A stretch of DNA of 64,000 bases from Elysia crispata (lineage: Eukaryota > Mollusca > Gastropoda > Plakobranchidae): NCBI GenBank assembly GCA_033675545.1, contig JAWDGP010004058.1, forward strand, positions 501,001 through 565,000, written 5' to 3'. Of the stretch, positions 25,161 through 40,232 are shown piece by piece; the first letter of the stretch is position 1; the number at the start of each line of letters is the position of its first letter. The translations under genes were made by a program, and so were the position numbers. The notes beneath the pieces are model-generated. The model was not told the origin of the DNA, did no database searches, and was given only the letters and a program-made list of their open reading frames with translations.

Positions 25161-28560
<3,400 letters not shown>

Positions 28561-29650
28561 ATTTTAAATACACTCAACTAACCTACGAGACACTATCGAT
28601 GCTCGCAGAAGTGGAGATAAGATGTTCTTTGCCTATGAACAAACATTAAGAAAATCCAGTATGCCCACTTAACAATGTCCCACCCAAAACAGCGTACTGT
28701 ACTTTTTGTGTATGTGTGTGTGAATGAGCCAAACTTAAGCCCAACACAATCAAATGCTCAATAACAAAAAGTGAGAAAGTCGATTAACATTCTAACCAAC
28801 TGGGTCAGTCTGTAAATAATTAAAGGCATACGGGATAGATTAAAAAAAAGAATTATATAGAAAATTTGTTCAGGACAGGGTTTTGAGTGTATCTTTATTT
28901 TGAAAGCTTATTCGACTTTGCAAAAGCAAAATGCAGGCAAAATTCAGTTTCTGTTGTCCGCATTTTAGAGTAGAACGAGGTATATGAATGCATAATCTAT
29001 GAACTAGGCCTGGGAAAGAATGCAAATCTCAAAAGCAGATGCAAATCTTCTTTCCTTTAACTTTCAACAGAATAGAACAGGAAAAGGACTCCCTGTGACA
29101 GAAATAAAGATATGAAAACAAGGCTTATAGGCCTATAATTCCCATCTTTACATATTACATATACACACATCAAATCTTATCACAGTCAAGGAAAAAAACG
29201 CTAATCATAGCACAATACAGAGTTAATGTGTAAAGACAATTGGGAAAAAGTAGAAATTTCAAAAAGATTGCATTTTTGTTTTTCGTCACAAATGCAGAGT
29301 GTATTGCAATTGCATTTATTATTTCAATTCATGCTTTTTTACCGCCCCCACCACCCTACCCAATTTTTTAAATTCATTCTTAAATAGTTAATTCTATTTG
29401 ATAATGAAACCTTGTAAAAAAAAAAAAAAAAAAGCCAATTAAATTCAAAGATTAAATTGAAACTGCAATATATTTATGGGTTGTAAAAACAGGCCTTGTA
29501 CCATTACAGATTACACCCACAAAACATGCCGTACTACATGTAATTCTTTAAATCACACCGAACTCTTCCTCCTTAAAACATTTATTGGCTCACACTGACA
29601 CAGAAAACTATGCCTGTAAGTATAATAAGAATAATCGGATAATTATGTAG
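28561..29650. other. Non-coding interval
   Basis: AT-rich, poly(A) run near 29,416, nothing recognised. Confidence 0.4.
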
Positions 29651-29829
29651 AATCCAAACCTTTTTTTTTTCTTTTTAAGTTTATCACCATGCAGGTTTAA
29701 ACAAACACGCCGCTTTGAATTCCCGAGAGACAGTGCCCCATTGGGCACTCTTTGCGAGAACCGCAAGTCTTCTTAGATGCTTTTTTAAAAAATCTTAAAA
29801 TATATTTGGATAATACAGAATTAGTCAAT
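29651..29829 (+). repeat. Dispersed hairpin repeat, copy A
   Basis: Begins AATCCAAACC, contains GCAGGTTTAAAC and GAATTCCCG, then a hairpin AGTGCCC-CATT-GGGCACT at about 29,732-29,749, and ends near ACAGAATTAGTCAATTTT. It aligns with the copies at 41.8 and 46.5 kb. Family unknown; no coding content. Confidence 0.75.
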
Positions 29830-30955
29830 TTTTTCTATTGATCTGTAGCTGTATTTGCTTAGTATAATGTTAATTGTTGCAAAGTTTGCCAGCGGGTTCA
29901 CATCCTACATATCCACGATCTACATTCCATATGATTACAGGAAGACTGGAACAGTAATATCACTCTAAACCCAGCTGTCTGCCTTCTGCACAAGGCATGT
30001 GTGTATGGCAGAGAGAGAGAGAGGGGGGGAGAACCAAGAGGTAAGGGGAGGGTATTGTGCTACATCCTGATTCAGGTCCTTCATTCTCCTCCGTGGATGG
30101 TATCAACCACAGCGTTAGGAAAAAAAAGTTTCTATAGTGTCAATGACTTGAGGTAATAGTCTCATAACATGGTAGCGTTTTTTCAATAATTAAAAATATA
30201 ATTTGAAGTTATGCAAAGTGATCCAGATAAAAAACATATACATAATATACAATAATTATAATATACTCTTTTCAATCTGCATCACTTAGCATTATTTAGT
30301 TTTAAATTTAAAATTTAAAAAAAAGTAAGTAGGAGAAAAGGAAGACACACCTTTTCATTGGTTAAAGTTTGTAGTAAATTTACATTAGGTGGCTCTCGAA
30401 TTACTTTGATTAGGCGCTTATAAAAGAACGACCTATCGAAGGGGATTTGTCAGTGAGACTGAGAGTCTAATATTCGATGCGTCACAGCACCGACCTAGAA
30501 GTTACAAGAGCTAAAGTCACAAGGCCTTTCGAGTGGTTCATACCAGGGAGTGTGTAATAGTTACTCAGGGCAGCAGAAGTGGTGTTTTCCCCACAACCAG
30601 TTGAACCAGCCCTCATGTGGACTCTGTTAAGCAGAGCAAGCGAAGAGTTCACGAGCTGCATGGGGGCAAAAAACTTCCTCTTGCGATATAACGTTAATAG
30701 TGGTATTTTTTAGCACCGCCGTTGCCTTTGTAGAAATATCGGTAGCAGTAGTAGCAGTAATTGTGGATTAGCTATTGGTGTTATCTATGTACTAGCAGTA
30801 AGAGTAGTACTCGTAGTAAATGTAATTTTGGGTAATTGAAGTTACACGGCTCTTAAATGTACACAACAATACAAAGCGCGTAAGCTTTCGGCTTTTCGCC
30901 TTCGTCAAAACAAGAGTATTCACATGCAGATGTTGAATACAAACCCAAAAAGGAT
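29830..30955. other. Non-coding interval with a TATA-type core promoter candidate
   Basis: TATAAAA at 30419-30425 is followed 33 bp later by an initiator-like TCAGTG (A at 30452). No coding frame follows within several hundred bases. If real, the transcript could start with a non-coding exon. Otherwise nothing recognised. Confidence 0.35.
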
Positions 30956-31013
<58 letters not shown>

Positions 31014-31080
31014 CAGAGAGAGAGACAGAGAGAGACAGAGAGACAGAGAGACAGAGAGAGAGAGAGAGGGGGGGGGAGAG
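30956..31080. repeat. GA/CAGA microsatellite
   Basis: Imperfect GA with GACAGA interruptions. Confidence 0.95.
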
Positions 31081-31270
31081 GATGGGGGAGGGGAGCACAG
31101 GATCCCTTTTTTGGTCTTTGTAGCGCAGGGGGGGGGGGGTAGCTAAAAAAAAAACAAAACCAGTCAGATAAAGAGAAACAAAGGAGAAAAAGTATAGTCC
31201 AAAAAACTGTCGCGTCTACTTCTTTATCAGGTATATAATCAAGACATAGCGATGAAAACTTTAAACACAA

Positions 31271-31311
31271 AGAAGAAGAAGAAGAGGAGGAGGAGGAGGA
31301 GGAGGAAAATT

Positions 31312-31396
<85 letters not shown>

Positions 31397-31410
31397 TTGT
31401 TGTTGTTGTT
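31271..31410. repeat. GAA/GGA then (TAG)n then (TTG)n trinucleotide repeat
   Basis: Successive trinucleotide runs, the TAG run about 80 bp long. The poly-Val and poly-Thr frames here are products of the repeat. Confidence 0.95.
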
Positions 31411-32325
31411 ACCGCAATACCTGTTTTACAATTGGTAATAGAAGAGTTAAAAGTGCGGGATGATAGTGTTCGTAGCAATCGTAGCAGCAGTAGTAAACAG
31501 CAGCAGTTGTAGTAGTAGGAGCAGCAGCAGTATGTATGGTAGTATAGCCTAGCAGTAGCAGCTGCAGAAGCAATGCCAGTGGTTAGGTTGATAAAATTGA
31601 CTTTGCGGAAATAACAATACTTGTTAATGTGTCTTATCGATAGGATTGTTTTCTTCAACCTAATTATCAAGCCTCTTCTATTTCTTCGTATTTTCATTTC
31701 CATTGGTTTTTTTGTGGTTGGTGCAGCTGTTTCTATGAACATGGCAAAATTAAAACATATCTTACACGGAAAAAAAAATCAGAACAAACTAAATAGATTC
31801 CTGCCTTTAGCTTTATGCAACCAAATTAGCGTGACGAATGATAGCTTGATGGTCTTTTCGACTTCAAAATTTCACTAGATCTAATATCAGTTTCCAGATT
31901 AGATGAATCAATTGTAATAATTAAGAAATTTTCCAACACACACGAATTTGTTTAGTGGCAAGCGGGCTATAGTTTGGAGATCCCTGTAGATCTTAACTCG
32001 CATAACCACAACCCTCTTACTGATCGTTGTGCCGAAACTGAAAGCACAAACCACAGCATATTTTCCAAGAACGACTTGCCCTGTTTGTGGAATTACTTGA
32101 GTGCAGCGAAACTGAGACTGTCCGTACACCATGCAAGAGCAGGTGGAAACTTTGGCTTAGACCGATAGTACTCGTAATCCGATCACTAAGCAACTAGTAC
32201 TGTGAACTAGCGTGTGTTCCTTCTGATGTTAGCAACGCAGTAGATTAGATTCTACGTTAGATTTAGACATCTAGATTTAGATCTAGATTCAAGATCCGAA
32301 ACTTTTGAATCAGAAATCCATTTCG
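31411..32325. other. Non-coding interval, possible 5' exon of the BTB-Kelch gene at its end
   Basis: A good donor, TTTCG|GTAAGC, lies at 32326. It could join the acceptor ending at 34412, just before the BTB start codon. The exon start and the promoter are not determined. A cluster of TAGATCTAGAT words lies at 32,260-32,395. Confidence 0.3.
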
Positions 32326-32775
32326 GTAAGCATGAAATAGTGTCACGTGTTGTGCGTTTCGCTTGTAGAATGTATGTCTAGATCTAGATCTAGTTTCCTC
32401 ATCTTACCATAAATATACGTTTGGGGAAAAATAAAATAGCAATTAGACTATGGCTTCACTAGTTGTTCATGGAACATAGGAAAGCACATAGGCAAACATA
32501 AAGTGGATCTAAAATCTATCTTGAAATGAGCATGACTAACAAATTACACACATGATACAGATATGTCATAACCATGATTTTAGATAACATAAAATATTAG
32601 GCCTATATCGAGCCCCATATTGTCTTTCCGTCACTCCTCTTCGACACCGGGGCTAACATCTTCAGTCGAACGATTTTTTTTCGGGGGAAAGGGGGGGGGG
32701 GGGGGTTGTTAAAATAACAGTGCTAAAGATAAGACGTGCTGTCATTCATAAGCTTTTGGATGTCATATTTTAAAA

Positions 32776-32785
32776 GTAGTAGTAA

Positions 32786-32848
<63 letters not shown>

Positions 32849-32945
32849 CAGCAGCAGCAGTACAGCAGCAGTAGTAGTAGTAGTAGTAGTAGTAGCAGTA
32901 GTTGTCGTTGTAGTCGTAGTAGTAGTAGCAGCACCACCACTAGCA
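32776..32945. repeat. (TAG)n / (CAG)n trinucleotide repeat
   Basis: Mostly AGT/TAG triplets with a short AGC block; frames of poly-Ser and poly-Val are artefacts of it. Confidence 0.95.
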
Positions 32946-33581
32946 ACAAGCGTTCTTGATGCTTAAAATTAGTGGTCTTGTTTTAACTACATTTTATGTC
33001 AGATTTCTTAGGGCACTTTATTTTCTTTAGATTTATAGAATTTAATTATTCCGCTATTATCTTTAAGACAGCAAGTTTTAATGTAACAAAATGTCTGTTT
33101 ATCAAATAAAACTCCCTATATTAAAGAGTTGACAGTATATCAATACTTTTTAAGCTAATACATTGAAAAATTGTCTTTTATATTTATAACTTCTTTTTTT
33201 ATCTCACTATGTCAAGTCATGCATGATAACCCTTATAACTTGAATGTACTTGAAATCATTGATTTTCAACTATTTATTTTCAATCATAAGTTTTAAGACA
33301 AATGATAAAAAGGATATATTACAACAGGAAGTGTTTAATTTTACATAATGCTTTGAATTACCAGTGTTTAAAACGTTATTGTGTTCACCTTCACAAGATA
33401 TGTACATGTATGTGGTACACATCATACATTTTCTACCTCCAAAATATATGTTAGGAGTTCATAATGCAAAATAGTATAAAATTGTATTTCAACCCTCTTA
33501 ACAGTGTTCAGTTTTATGATAAAAAAGGACTTTGTTGGGAAAATATAACAAGAAATAATTGTGTATCATGATTTTATAGTT

Positions 33582-34225
33582 CAGTGCACACCTGATAAAT
33601 TGACATTAAAGGGACCAACAAAATTGCGTTGAATTAAGAGAAAGTCGAATTAGGAGATAATCTTAAAATTTATAAATTTTAAAATCTCAGTTGTGACTCT
33701 TTAGGTCTGCTTATAGCTCTACAATGTAGGGACGTAAAAATGACTTAGCTTAGCCTCAGTTTTAATACAAATAAAAACCCATACCATAACCAGATCTAGA
33801 ACCATTGTACACCCCGCCACACCTCAAATCCCAAACGCAGTGCTAGCATTGAGGTGCTAGCCCCTCCTCCTCTCTTTCTCACTCTCTCTCTTTCTCTCTC
33901 ATGCACACACACAAAGTTGCCTGACTCTCTACAGTCTTTCCTGCATATCCAAAACTGCTCCCATTCCTTCTCACACAAACCCCTGTCTTAAGTTGCACTG
34001 ATCCACACACTTTAGATCTAACTCATGAGGCTAGGCTTAGAATTAAATGACGTTTTGGACGATTTAGATGTGGAATCATAGTGGAAATTCCGTCGAATTG
34101 GGAGAAATTATTGGACCAAAATGTCGATTTGTGGGAAAATATATTGGTACTAATTAGAGGAATTTATTTGGGACTTTTTAGTTACGTAGATTTAAGAGGA
34201 ATGTCGAATTAAGTGGAGGATACTG
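33582..34225. mobile_element. Possible pogo/Tigger-like non-autonomous DNA transposon
   Basis: The left end CAGTGCACACCTGATAAATT then GACATT resembles the inverted right end, whose complement reads CAGTATCCTCCACTTAATTC then GACATT. A TA follows the right end, as expected for this superfamily. Inside are further GTCGAATTA-type words. There is no transposase and the termini are clearly diverged. Confidence 0.45.
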
Positions 34226-34426
34226 TAAATGATGTAAGGTCAGTATCTCTCTATGAGTACTTGGTGATTTTTATGTTTTATCATGGTCGATAGATATGTT
34301 TTTAGATCTTTGGTAATTGTGTTGGTGTCCTTTAAAACTTCATAGCACTTTTATGGAAGTAAAGATCTAGTTTGGTTTGAGAAAATTACTCTTTTACAAT
34401 CTTTTCTTTCAGCCTTTATTTTTGTT

Positions 34427-36292
34427 ATGGCTGCCAAGCTTTCAGAGGGCGATATTGCAATCACCCTTGGAATATTTGAAGCCCTAAAAGCCCAGAAAAA
34501 CAACAACGAGTTCTCTGACCTCGTCGTGATTGCTGGATCAGTTGAGTTCCATTGCCATAAACTGATAATGTCAGCTGTCTCAGGTTTTTTTCGTGGGCTT
34601 TTGACTTCAGGTATGAAAGAGGTAGAGGAAGGGAAAGTCATGCTAAAAAGTCTGAGTGGAGGCACATTCTCTGACTTGTTGTCTTGCATATACACAGGCA
34701 GGTCGGTGATCACCGAGCAAAACCTCTTTGACATCTGGGCTGCCGCAGACCTTCTGGAAGTTGGTTTCTTGCTGGAAAATTGCAAGAAATTCTTCACAAA
34801 GTCGCTGTCTAGAGACAACTGCTTTCATTTTTGCGTCAGTGTAAGGCTCTTGAATGAGAAAGCTAATCAAAAAGCCTTGGATTTCATCGTGGAAAATTTT
34901 GAGAGCCTTCTTTTTTCAGATCAATTTGACAAGCTAACATTTGAGGAGATGAAGTATGTTTTGAAATCTGAAGGGCTAGCAACTCCATCTGAAGATGATG
35001 TCATTGAAGTAATTCTCAGATGGGTTGACCTTAACCGTAGAAAACTCTCAGATGGAAATTCAACTAAAGAGGAATTTCTATCTACAGAGATGAGCAAAGA
35101 TGCCTCATTTTCTGAAGGTGACAACGACGTAGAGAGCAAGGTAGGCTCAGGAGCAGGAGACTCAGCATCTGTCACATCCAGTCAGAAGTCAGGAGAGAAA
35201 ACTGTTTCTAGCTCTGAGATCCTCTTTGAGCTGCTAAAATGTTCCCGATATCTTCTGATCAGTCATAACTTCCTGGTGCATACTCTGGAAAACCATGAGC
35301 TGGTGCAAGCTGACTCCAGATGCCAAGCATTAGTAAGAGAGATTTACAGGTACATGGCACAGAATGATCTGCACCAAGAATGGTGTCCTGCAGTTGCACT
35401 TCATCGACAAAATAGTGTGTGGAAAAATGTCCTGATACAATTTCATCATAATCGTAGCTTTGTTGAAATTAGATGCCTGAATGTATCTAATTTGCAGATA
35501 AACGATAAACCAGCAAATTTAAGCACCAATTTTAATATGTATTCTTTGGTTACCGGCATCATCTATCAAGATGGATGTTTATATGCTTTGACACTTAACA
35601 ATGAGATTTTCATTTACTCACCATTATCTCAATACTGGAACAAAGTTTCAATAAACATTCAAGAGCAGTGTTCCTTTATTCTTATTGGGCAGGCACTTTA
35701 CATGTTTAAGCAGGATAAAGTGACAATGGTCAGTAAAGTCAGACTTCATGACAGAGTCAACCAACACCAGAGTACTGTTCAGTTGCAGCCTGTGTGTCAG
35801 CTCATGGTGGAGGGAAACATGAAAGTTAAAGGCGCCACTAGTATTGGTAATAAACTGATTGTTTTCTTGGCTGGGGATCAGGACAAGAGTTATACAGTTG
35901 AATGTTATGACTTGGCTCGCCGCAAGTCGATTGTGATGGAAGACCAGCTGGGTTCCAAAACAGACCTCATCACCTTCAGGAAGGATAATGAAGCTTTTGC
36001 TTTGCAAGAAAATGGAGCTCTGTGGCGGATTCGCATTTGCTCCTCTACAGATCAGTTAGTGTTTACTCAAGAACTTCAACTTTGGGATGGCAATGTGAAC
36101 ATTAGTGGGGCAGTCTTGTTTGACTCACAGCTCTTTATTAGTGGATATAACAACTGGCTCGTAATCCCAAAGTTGATATTAAATGTGTCTCTTCTTGGTG
36201 TGTTTGACAAAATATATTTTATTGACAATATCTCAAACAAAAACGCACGCTTCGTTCATGCTGTTTTGCCAAAAGATATTCTACCCTTGTAG
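34427..36292 (+). CDS. BTB-BACK-Kelch-like protein
   Basis: Encodes 621 residues in one uninterrupted frame. The ATG lies 14 nt after a good acceptor (TCTTTTCTTTCAG, ends 34412), so the gene probably has an intron only in its 5' UTR. Residues about 20-125 form a BTB domain: FSDLVVIAGSVEFHCHKLIM, a conserved dimer and Cullin-binding fold, ending IYTGR, then NLFDIWAAADLLEV. Residues about 130-205 and 263-310 look like a BACK domain, split by a Ser/Glu/Asp-rich insert (about 209-262) that is unusual for the family. Residues about 330-621 have the length and hydrophobic pattern of a beta-propeller, but Kelch double-Gly motifs are degenerate (LVTGIIYQDGCLYAL, LIGQALYMF). By family knowledge such proteins are often substrate adaptors of Cullin-3 ubiquitin ligases; the substrate cannot be inferred. 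The exact KLHL orthologue is not recognised. Confidence 0.9.
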   Translation: MAAKLSEGDIAITLGIFEALKAQKNNNEFSDLVVIAGSVEFHCHKLIMSAVSGFFRGLLTSGMKEVEEGKVMLKSLSGGTFSDLLSCIYTGRSVITEQNLFDIWAAADLLEVGFLLENCKKFFTKSLSRDNCFHFCVSVRLLNEKANQKALDFIVENFESLLFSDQFDKLTFEEMKYVLKSEGLATPSEDDVIEVILRWVDLNRRKLSDGNSTKEEFLSTEMSKDASFSEGDNDVESKVGSGAGDSASVTSSQKSGEKTVSSSEILFELLKCSRYLLISHNFLVHTLENHELVQADSRCQALVREIYRYMAQNDLHQEWCPAVALHRQNSVWKNVLIQFHHNRSFVEIRCLNVSNLQINDKPANLSTNFNMYSLVTGIIYQDGCLYALTLNNEIFIYSPLSQYWNKVSINIQEQCSFILIGQALYMFKQDKVTMVSKVRLHDRVNQHQSTVQLQPVCQLMVEGNMKVKGATSIGNKLIVFLAGDQDKSYTVECYDLARRKSIVMEDQLGSKTDLITFRKDNEAFALQENGALWRIRICSSTDQLVFTQELQLWDGNVNISGAVLFDSQLFISGYNNWLVIPKLILNVSLLGVFDKIYFIDNISNKNARFVHAVLPKDILPL

Positions 36293-36990
36293 AATGACGC
36301 ATTTTGGATATCTTTCCTGCACAATCTGTGAAGGGATTCATAAAAGTAATATAGAAGGATAATTTCTACAGATTATAATGAGTAAGAAAAGTAATAAATA
36401 AGCATAATTTCTACAGTGTTTATAATATTTTATTTTTCATAATCATCGTGTGTATGAGTATATGCATTATTTTGAATTAGACATTTAGGCCAGGTGGTAT
36501 GAGTTTCAAAAAAGTTTCACTTTAGTTCTAATTTATAATTCTTTCTCAGAGACCTATACAAGTTACATTGTACTTTCATTTAGCGACAGACCCTTACAGA
36601 TAAATTATGCATGAAATGACTATGATATGATGTATCTGTGTAATATTTTCTCCTTAGCTCTTGTTAGGTGAAAAAAAAATTGTTGTAATATTATATTTGC
36701 TGTTATGTCTATACAAACTTCAATGCTATTATGTTTTTTTAATAATAATTTCAGAAAAGAAGAGCTTAATTTTCCGTGACATTTTGAACATTCTGCAAGT
36801 TATTGCATGCTGTATCCTTAAAACTATGAGTCATGTTAAAAATTTCAAATTTGACTTTATCAAAGTTTTGAAGAAATTTTTTCTTACTATGCAAGCCACT
36901 GGTGAATATTGCCTAAGGCTGATGTTATTGAATGAATGTCATTTTCCTGGTTTTAAAATTTTAATTGTGAATGAGTGCTTTGAATAAATC
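36293..36990 (+). other. 3' UTR of the BTB-Kelch gene (probable)
   Basis: AATAAA at 36393-36398 and 36983-36988 are candidate polyadenylation signals. The short frame at 36,661-36,987 shows no family resemblance. Confidence 0.5.
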
Positions 36991-37125
36991 AGGACAGTAT
37001 GAGAAAGTTTTACAGCACATTTCACATATTCACATAATACACAGCTGTGCCAGAGGATATAAGAGAAAAAAACTTATTGGAGCGGCTTGTTTATATATAA
37101 GTAACACACTCAAATAAGTTTTCTG

Positions 37126-37245
37126 TTAGACTGATTTGCAATGCGGAAATAGGAAACGTTTCTTAATTAGACTGACTTGCAATGCGGAAATAGGAAATGT
37201 TTCTTAATTAGACTGACTTGCAATGCGGAAATAGGAAATGTTTCT
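37126..37245. repeat. 41-bp tandem repeat, three copies
   Basis: Copies begin at 37126, 37167 and 37208 with TTAGACTGA(C/T)TTGCAATGCG; copies two and three are identical over nearly the whole unit. Confidence 0.95.
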
Positions 37246-37285
37246 TTCTCTACTTTGTTAATAGGTTTGAGTCATACTTTGCAAT

Positions 37286-37449
37286 GATAGTGGAATCTGG
37301 ATAAAGTCAACACCTCCAGAAAGAAAATTAGTTGACCCTAAGCAAGATTTGACTTTAATTATTATTTAATAAGAGATATACAAAGCAAAGAGAGTTAAAT
37401 TCAAGCAAGACTTTCTTTCAAAGGTTTCCACTCTACGTGGATTACACTG
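37286..37449. mobile_element. Possible pogo/Tigger-like MITE remnant
   Basis: The left end AGTGGAATCTGGATAAAGTC aligns with the complement of the right end, AGTGTAATCCACGTAGAGTG, and both continue into an A-C-rich ACCT word. TA follows the right end. About 164 bp, no coding capacity. Confidence 0.4.
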
Positions 37450-39423
37450 TATTTCATGCTGCTTTTATATTAAGGATGTTGATCAAGTGGGAAAGCTGTG
37501 TGCGGTCTTGTGTATTTATTTTGCCAATGATAACAAAACTTGTAGCATTTAATTATTGTGATTTCAGCCTGATTTCTTCTCCATCATTTTTTTAATTGTG
37601 TTGTGGAGGAGTTTTAGATAAGAACTCTATATAATGTGCAACTACTTGTACAAGCTTGAGACAAAAACTTTAGAATTGAGAAGAGCTACCTGATCCCTAA
37701 AAATCGTTTTATGCTGAGCGTAGAATTCTGTGTGATAGACTTAAAATACAAAGCTTCAACATGAAGTTGGATCTGTCAGTGCTACAAATTCAACAGACAG
37801 ATATGACAAATAAATGCATGTAAAGAGAAGAATTGAAGTGAGTAGCAATGGTGTGGCATAATTCTCATAGAATGGCGCAGTGAAATTTTGGAAGTGGGAA
37901 AATGGAAGATGAGCAGATTAATGTCATAGAAGAGAAAACCGTACTTACAAGGGAAGAAGAACACTCCTTTTCACTGGTGCCGTTATTTAAAAACAATTTT
38001 TTTGTCCCGCAAAACTGAGGCATCAGTCTCTCTTTATTGCCAGGGTCAGCATTTTTTCTCTTGCTATTTCCAGAGTAATTTATAAGGCCCGCAGAAGGGA
38101 TAAAAGGGGGGATTTGAAATTGTCATGTTATTCTAGGGGTTCTTGCTATTCCCAACCTCATTATGGGTTCCACTGTACAATGTGTCTTGAAAGAAATTAA
38201 ATGCATAATGTTTAAAATAAGATGTTAGTCCAAGTTGCCGAATACATGCATTTTGCTCAGGCTAGGCAGGGGCGCTTTATTTCAGAAATAGGAAAATGCA
38301 TGTAAAGTTTAATATTTTTTTTCATTTTTGTATCGCTTCTGTAGATTTGTTTATATATGTTTTATTCTTTTAAATTTTAAGCCTAATTGTATTTAATTTT
38401 CAAAACCTGTAATTTTTGTAGTATTCTGAAAGTTTTCAGATGTTGTACTATTGTGTTGGTTTTGGATCAAACTGCTGTGGATGTGGATGAATGAATCTGT
38501 GCAGTCTTGTGATTTACTGGTCTACATTTTTCTTTATCAGCTATTGATTTCTAGTTTTTTTTTTTATGCCCGTCTGGCCAGTAAGCTTTTAAGAAATTAA
38601 TAGAAAAAATAGAATCATTTCATACTCTGGAGAGGTGGTGGCTGACAAGTTAAAATGTTCTTGCTCAATGATTTTGGGGTAGGCCCATCCTTTTTTGATC
38701 TTTGCTTGTTTGATTTGTAAAAAAAACCTTATTGGACGTGTCATTTATCATCATTATGTCTAATTCCATGTATTGCTACTTTATTTTCTGACAGCTATCA
38801 TTTAAGTACTTTTGTTTCGAATGAATGGATAAATCAATTGTTTTTTTATTTTTATATTTGTTCTTAGTAATCATTTTAACTTGTTAACAAGCTTCATAAT
38901 TCTATAGTCTTCATTATAAATGTGTTTTTATAAACTGCCACTGTTGATATTGGGAATTTATTGCTACTGTTGAAGTTTTTAATGAAGATGCAGAAAATTT
39001 GTATTATTAAACTCTTTTGACAATAGTTCAATTGATTAAATATAAATCAAATTATTTTTGTGAACAAGCTTTATAATTCTTCATCATAAATTTTTTAAAT
39101 GCTGCTTTTGAAATTGATGTTATTAATATTGTAATTAAAATACAGTAAAACTCTTATAATCTGTATAAAGATTTTGCACAAAACAAGATCTTACACACAG
39201 TCTTGATATCACAAAGGAGAATTATCTCAGTTATAAAGGAAAGAACTTGTAGAAATGATAGAGGGGGATGGGGGGGGGGGGGGGGGAGGCGCGGAAAGAA
39301 AAAGAAAATTAAAAATGACGAAATACATGTTATTATACAATAAAAGACTGAAGAAGTAAATTTTTTCTCTAGCCTAATCTGTTTAGGGCCCCAAGTACTG
39401 GGTGTAGAATGTTCCATGCAAAA
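37450..39423. other. AT-rich non-coding interval
   Basis: No supported gene. TACAGTAAAACTCTTATAAT at 39,141 resembles one end of a pogo-type element, but no partner end was found. A poly(G) run lies near 39,268. Confidence 0.4.
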
Positions 39424-40049
39424 GTAATGTCCATAGCAAATTTAAATGATTCTTTTCTTCTTTATAAGTGATATCCATAGCAAATTAAAATGATTATTTT
39501 CTTTTTTTTAAGTAATGTCCATAGCAAATTAAAATGATTCTTTTCTTTTTTATAAGTAATATCCATAGCAAATTAAAATGATTATTTTCTTTTTTTTAAG
39601 TAATGTCCATAGCAAATTAAAATGATTATTTTCTTTTTTTTAAGTAATGTCCATAGCAAATTAAAATGATTATTTTCTTTTTTTTAAGTAATGTCCATAG
39701 CAAATTAAAATGATTCTTTACAGCTTTTTTTAAGTAATGTCCATTGCAAATTAAAATGATTTTTTTCCTTTTTTTTAAGTAATGTCCATAGCAAATTAAA
39801 ATGATTCTTTTCTTTTTTTTTTAAGTAATGTCCATAGCAAATTAAAATGATTCTTTTCGTTTTTTTTAAGTAATGTCCATAGAAAATTAAAATGATTCTT
39901 TTCTTTTCTTTTAAATAATGTCCATAGCAAATTGAAATGATTTTTTTCCTTTTTTTTAAGTAATGTCCATAGCAAATTAATGATTCTTTTCTTTTTTTTT
40001 TAAGTAATGTCCATAGCAAATTCAAATGATTCTTTTCTTTCTTTCTTTT
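39424..40049. repeat. 44-46-bp tandem array, about 14 copies
   Basis: Unit begins GTAATGTCCATAGCAAATTA and ends in a T-rich TTCTTTT tract of variable length. The antisense Lys-rich frame at 39,705-40,064 arises from it. Confidence 0.95.
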
Positions 40050-40094
40050 TAATTTTGTTTCCATGTTTGTTAATTTTTCTCATTGTATTTACTT

Positions 40095-40232
40095 ACATAT
40101 TTTATAGTTTTTTCTTCTTCTAAATGCCATACTAATTATATTAATCACTATTTAAATGATTTCTTAACATATTTTATATTCTTTTGTTTTCTCAAATGCC
40201 TTAACAATCACTATTTAAATCTTTTCTGCCCT
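40095..40232. repeat. Degenerate duplication, about 73 bp, two copies
   Basis: ACATATTTTATA, AAATGCC and AATCACTATTTAAAT recur in order about 73 bp apart. Confidence 0.65.

Noticed and set aside
39141-39250. TACAGTAAAACTCTTATAAT as a further pogo-type element
   Set aside because: Only one end is visible; no partner inverted repeat was found.
39705-40064. Minus-strand 119-residue Lys-rich frame
   Set aside because: Lies exactly on the 45-bp array.
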